Shown: in pieces, positions 60,809-64,000 of the stretch
Position numbering within the stretch: position 1 is the stretch's first letter
How the letters are laid out: each line of letters starts with the position of its first letter
Source of the DNA: Sedimentisphaerales bacterium
GTDB taxonomy: Bacteria > Planctomycetota > Phycisphaerae > Sedimentisphaerales > Anaerobacaceae
Assembly: GCA_016932095.1 (NCBI GenBank)
Contig: JAFGDN010000093.1
Coordinates: forward strand, 1 to 64,000
Length of the DNA: 64,000 bases
Direction: 5' to 3'
Program-made: the position numbers and the translations under genes
The notes under the pieces: model-generated
The model's input: the letters and a program-made list of their open reading frames with translations, nothing else
Told to the model about the DNA's origin: nothing
Database searches by the model: none

Positions 60809-62830
60809 ATGTTGAATCTTAAAAGACCAAGTGAGAAGACAGGTATCCAGATGTTGACGGCCCATATACCTGTCGAACAATTGCTTGAAAAAGAGTGGCT
60901 GCTGACAAATGGCGGGGGGGGTTACGCTTCATCAACCGTTGTCGGCTGCAATACAAGGAGTTATCACGGTCTGCTTGTCGGCTCTTTCGATAGGCCCGCC
61001 AACAGGATATTGGCGTTATCCAACTGCCTTGAAACAGTGTACTGGGGTTCGGGCAAATTTGAGCTTTCCACCTTCGAGTTCCCCGGCGGTATCCTGCCAG
61101 CAGGTTACCTTCGCTTAAAACAATTCAGTTGGGACGTCGGCACTCACTTTCATTACGAAATTGGGGACCTTCGCCTGATAAAGTCCGTTTATCTTCTTCG
61201 CGACCGCAATACCGCCGCGATAGTGTACGAATTCACCGACGTTGAACAGCCCGTTGAGTTTGTGATTCGGCCTTTTGTCGCGCTCAGGGACTTTCATCAG
61301 CTTCAGAAATCGTCCGCGCGTCTCGAATCGAGGCCGGTTGCCGGGGGCGCTCATATCTGGCACCCTTTGCCTGAACTGGGGCATCTGTTGCTCAATTGCA
61401 GGGGAGCGCTTTTTGAAAACGAACCCCAGTGGTGGTTCAATTTCGTTTACCGGCTGTCGAAGGAGAGAGGGCAGCAATTTGCAGAAGACCTTTTCAGCCC
61501 CGGGTTTTTCAAGTGTCTCATAGATTCGCCGCGAACGCTGGTTCTCTGGGCCGATTTTGATAAAGTGTATAAGCCGGGGCATTTTATCGCGCCGGACGTT
61601 GAATACGCCGTTGGAGAGCTTATTGAGCGTCGAAACAGCGTTTTGGCGCCGGCAAATGATGACCGGATTTTGGGCAAACTCTATCAGGCAGGCGACCAGT
61701 TTATCGTAACAAGCCCTAATCAGGGGGGGAATCGCACGACGATTTTTGCCGGCTACCCCTGGTTTGCCGACTGGGGCAGAGACGCCTTCATATCTCTGCC
61801 GGGATTACTTCTTGCGACGCGCCGGCTCGATGATGCCAAATCGGTATTGCTTACCTTTGCCCAGGTCGCCGGCCAGGGCGTCATTCCTAATCGCTTCGAT
61901 GATTACACCAATACCGCCCATTTTAACAGCGTCGATGCCTCGTTGTGGTTCATCAACGCCGCTTTCGCCTGGCTTGCTGTATCAGGCGATATACGGACTT
62001 TTCAAAGCCGGCTTTTGCCGACGATAATTTCAATCATAGATTCATATCAGCACGGCGCCGTCCAGGGAATACATGCCGACAAGGATGGTCTTATTACCGC
62101 CGGCGACCCCGATACCCAGCTTACGTGGATGGACGCCAAATACGACGGTGTTGCCTTTACACCAAGATACGGTAAACCCGTCGAGGTCAACGCCCTGTGG
62201 TATAACGCCATTATGCTGCTCGTGGATTTTCTGACCGCCAACGGCGGCGATTTTGCCCGCCTGCTTGATGTTATGAGAGCCAGGGGTGATACGGTCCGGA
62301 AAAGCTTTAACGGCTTGTTCTGGAATGAAAAATGGGGCTGGCTGAACGATTGCATTTTTCCCGACGGCACGGCAGACGCGACGCTTAGGCCAAACCAGGT
62401 ATTCGCCGTATCTTTACCCTTCTCACCGCTGGACCATACCAGACAGAAAGCCGTTGTGGACGTTATTGAGAAAAAGCTCCTTACGCCATACGGCCTGAGA
62501 ACGCTCTCTCCGGACGACCATAGATACCACGGCGTTTATACCGGCCCACAGGCGAGCCGCGACAGCGCTTATCATCAGGGTACTGTTTGGCCATATCTCA
62601 TCGGGCCTTTTGTCGAGGCATACCTGAAGGTCCACGGGGGGGCTGAAAAAAGCAAAAAGAAGGCAATGGCCTTTATTGAGCCGCTTTTGAAACACCTGAC
62701 GGACGACGGCTGTATCGGTTCGGTCAGCGAGATATTTGACGCAGACAGCCCCCATAAGCCGAAGGGCTGCTTCGCACAGGCCTGGAGCGTAGCTGAGCTT
62801 ATCAGGGCTTACCTGATGGTCAAAAGATAG
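60809..62830 (+). CDS. Glycogen debranching enzyme (amylo-alpha-1,6-glucosidase, GH133-like)
   Basis: 673 residues from the ATG at 60809 (a TTG at 60755 would add 18). The N-terminal GDE_N domain (LLTNGGGGYASSTVVGCNTRSYHGLLVG) is followed by an (alpha/alpha)6 GDE_C domain with FAGYPWFADWGRDAFISLPGLLL, DASLWFINAAF, LTWMDAK and the C-terminal SRDSAYHQGTVWPYLIGPF. This is the bacterial/archaeal type debranching enzyme that removes alpha-1,6 branches from glycogen-like glucan. With the GH57 and GT4 genes at 56-58.6 kb it forms a storage-polysaccharide set. Confidence 0.94.
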   Translation: MLNLKRPSEKTGIQMLTAHIPVEQLLEKEWLLTNGGGGYASSTVVGCNTRSYHGLLVGSFDRPANRILALSNCLETVYWGSGKFELSTFEFPGGILPAGYLRLKQFSWDVGTHFHYEIGDLRLIKSVYLLRDRNTAAIVYEFTDVEQPVEFVIRPFVALRDFHQLQKSSARLESRPVAGGAHIWHPLPELGHLLLNCRGALFENEPQWWFNFVYRLSKERGQQFAEDLFSPGFFKCLIDSPRTLVLWADFDKVYKPGHFIAPDVEYAVGELIERRNSVLAPANDDRILGKLYQAGDQFIVTSPNQGGNRTTIFAGYPWFADWGRDAFISLPGLLLATRRLDDAKSVLLTFAQVAGQGVIPNRFDDYTNTAHFNSVDASLWFINAAFAWLAVSGDIRTFQSRLLPTIISIIDSYQHGAVQGIHADKDGLITAGDPDTQLTWMDAKYDGVAFTPRYGKPVEVNALWYNAIMLLVDFLTANGGDFARLLDVMRARGDTVRKSFNGLFWNEKWGWLNDCIFPDGTADATLRPNQVFAVSLPFSPLDHTRQKAVVDVIEKKLLTPYGLRTLSPDDHRYHGVYTGPQASRDSAYHQGTVWPYLIGPFVEAYLKVHGGAEKSKKKAMAFIEPLLKHLTDDGCIGSVSEIFDADSPHKPKGCFAQAWSVAELIRAYLMVKR

Positions 62831-62880
62831 CTGCTAACCATCAGGCAGGTCAGACATTATGAAATTTGGAGGTTATAAAA

Positions 62881-63705
62881 ATGACGCGAATTAATGTTAT
62901 CAGGGCAGTGGTAATAACACTCTTGATATTCACGGTATGTCTTGCCGTCGAGGTCAATGAGCCAAATGAGAGTGTCATCCCCGTCGTTAAACAACCCAGG
63001 CCGAAAGTCGAAACCGTCACAATGGTCGAATTCTATCTGCGCGACGGCAACGCCATATCAGGAAAGCTGCTCAGCGAGGACAAAAATCAGGTCGTTGTTG
63101 AGCTGCCCGACGAAAGCAAAATTGTCGTGAGGTCATATACTAAAAAAGAGATAGATTCCCGCACTCTCACAACACGTCCTCTTATCGGGTGGAGATACTA
63201 CGTTCGGCTCGGCGATTATTTCGCGGCCAGAACGTGGGATTTTGTCGATGACCCCGATGATTTCATCGAGGCAATACGCTGTTACGAAAAGGCCAAACAA
63301 TCGCTCTTGTCTCAGGGCGGCGACAGTGAAAGAACAGCCGAAATCGACGCCTTAATTGAAAAAACCAGACAAGACAAGGAGGTCTGGACAAGCCAGGTCG
63401 AGACACGCGCCAAGCTCAAACAGCTCGAATATCAGGCCGAGGCCGAGAACCGGCTTAAAAAACTCGAAAAGCAAATCGTTGAAAGCGGCGCTAAACTCAA
63501 CGAGAGTATCAAAGCCCTCGATAAAACCGCTTCAGGCATACAGGACGATTATAAGCGTCTCGAAAAAGCAATGACCGCAATGAACAAGGATTTTGTCGAA
63601 CAAATTAGAATCCTGCAGATACAGATTAATGATAATCGGGTGTTAATTAACGACCTCTGGAACAGGATTAATTTTTTATCGATAAAACCGCCTGCCGGGG
63701 GTTGA
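62881..63705 (+). CDS. Exported coiled-coil protein, unknown
   Basis: 274 residues from the ATG at 62881, with GGAGG at 62868-62872. A signal peptide (NVIRAVVITLLIFTVCLA/VE) is followed by an SH3-like beta region (MVEFYLRDGNAISGKLLSEDKNQVVVELPDESKIVV) and by about 150 residues of heptad-rich coiled coil (LKKLEKQIVESGAKLNESIKAL...). The beta motif, a small domain seen in several planctomycete exported proteins, might bind a partner in the periplasm. No enzyme motif is visible. It is 50 bp downstream of the debranching gene on the same strand. Confidence 0.75.
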   Translation: MTRINVIRAVVITLLIFTVCLAVEVNEPNESVIPVVKQPRPKVETVTMVEFYLRDGNAISGKLLSEDKNQVVVELPDESKIVVRSYTKKEIDSRTLTTRPLIGWRYYVRLGDYFAARTWDFVDDPDDFIEAIRCYEKAKQSLLSQGGDSERTAEIDALIEKTRQDKEVWTSQVETRAKLKQLEYQAEAENRLKKLEKQIVESGAKLNESIKALDKTASGIQDDYKRLEKAMTAMNKDFVEQIRILQIQINDNRVLINDLWNRINFLSIKPPAGG

Positions 63706-63753
63706 TAATTGCTGCAATATGGCAGCTCTTTTGGCGACAACGTGTTCGTAATG

Positions 63754-64000
63754 TTAAAATTTCCCGGCCATCTGCCTGGCTTTTTCGATTGCGGCGTCGC
63801 GTCTTTGCCGGGCGACCTCTGAGCCGGCCGCCAGCGTCGGTTCAACGACCAAAGAACGAACGTCCGTCAAACCCATAAAGCCGAGTATCAGCTCGATGTA
63901 TTTTTTCTGCATATCGAACGCTTCGCCGGGCGTGCCCGCCGGATATTCCCCGCCGCGGGCGTATGCGACGAAAACGGGTTTGTCCGTAATCAATCCCTTG
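63754..64000 (-). CDS. FMN-dependent NADH-azoreductase-like flavoprotein, 3' part only
   Basis: Only about 82 C-terminal residues are in the window; the gene runs past the right edge. The sequence PVFVAYARGGEYPAGTPGEAFDMQKKYIELILGFMGLTDVRSLVVEPT matches the C-terminal part of AzoR/NQO-like flavodoxin-fold reductases, including the GF(M/I)G segment before the last strand. It would reduce quinones or azo compounds with NAD(P)H. N-terminal half and start are outside the window. Confidence 0.8.
   Translation of the reverse strand, partial: KGLITDKPVFVAYARGGEYPAGTPGEAFDMQKKYIELILGFMGLTDVRSLVVEPTLAAGSEVARQRRDAAIEKARQMAGKF

Noticed and set aside
1-64000. CRISPR array
   Set aside because: None of the repeats has the 24-37-nt repeat and equal-spacer periodicity. 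All are short-period or two-copy repeats and no cas gene is present.
1-64000. tRNA or rRNA genes
   Set aside because: No stretch with a GGTTCGAATCC-type T-loop and matching acceptor arms was seen by eye in the intergenic gaps; a tRNAscan-type search would settle it.

Overview
The window reads as a chromosomal segment of a Gram-negative bacterium, most likely a planctomycete-type lineage (Phycisphaerae-like). This assignment is inferred from gene content, not from a marker gene: a 61-residue bacterial histone, an SLH-Wzi capsule-assembly barrel, TorF-type porin plus AmtB/PII, small proteins of a planctomycete flavour, and many degenerate short-period repeats. No rRNA, tRNA, CRISPR array or transposase was recognised.

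Layout. (1) 1-2970: AT-richer accessory stretch with three poorly characterised genes, bounded by inverted copies of a 9-nt-period repeat and followed by other repeat units. (2) 2975-17958, all on the minus strand: a nitrogen-assimilation block read right to left as TorF-like porin, amtB, glnK, glnA, gltB, gltD, carB, carA (ammonium uptake, glutamine, glutamate, carbamoyl phosphate). It is followed upstream by its probable regulator, a GAF-AAA+-HTH sigma-54 activator (18183-19712). Two excellent -24/-12 promoters precede the porin operon and glnA. Each has a pair of TACA-N4-TGTA dyads exactly 30 bp apart and about 95-100 bp upstream, and a fifth dyad overlaps the activator's own promoter. (3) 19826-50450: an exopolysaccharide/capsule locus. 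A Wzi-like barrel (minus) is followed by a long plus-strand array: Wza-like exporter with tandem SLBB domains, Wzz-like protein, glycosyltransferases, MurJ/Wzx-like flippase, methyltransferases (one FkbM copy frameshifted), Wzy-like polymerase, radical-SAM/SPASM enzyme, AsnB-type amidotransferase, then a compact sugar-nucleotide module.

That module contains nearly everything needed for GDP-D-glycero-D-manno-heptose: transaldolase (sedoheptulose 7-phosphate supply), GmhA-like isomerase, HddA-like kinase, GmhB-like phosphatase and HddC-like guanylyltransferase. Around it lie an epimerase, a Cys-less nucleotide-sugar dehydrogenase, an SDR, a Gfo/Idh/MocA oxidoreductase, an initiating sugar-phosphate transferase, gmd and fcl. 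The inference is a heptose- or modified-heptose-containing polysaccharide made by a Wzx/Wzy-type route.

(4) 50541-64000: mixed housekeeping and unknown genes (MBL hydrolase, HtpX-like protease, CorA variant, zinc-ribbon protein), three glycogen/alpha-glucan genes (GH57, GT4 glycogen synthase-like, debranching enzyme), the histone, two small acidic or basic proteins, a coiled-coil exported protein and the 3' end of an azoreductase-like gene cut by the window edge.

The parts most worth attention are the histone, the self-consistent sigma-54/TACA-N4-TGTA regulon, the heptose locus with its own transaldolase and odd dehydrogenase, and heptanucleotide-period repeats, one of which lies in frame inside carA.
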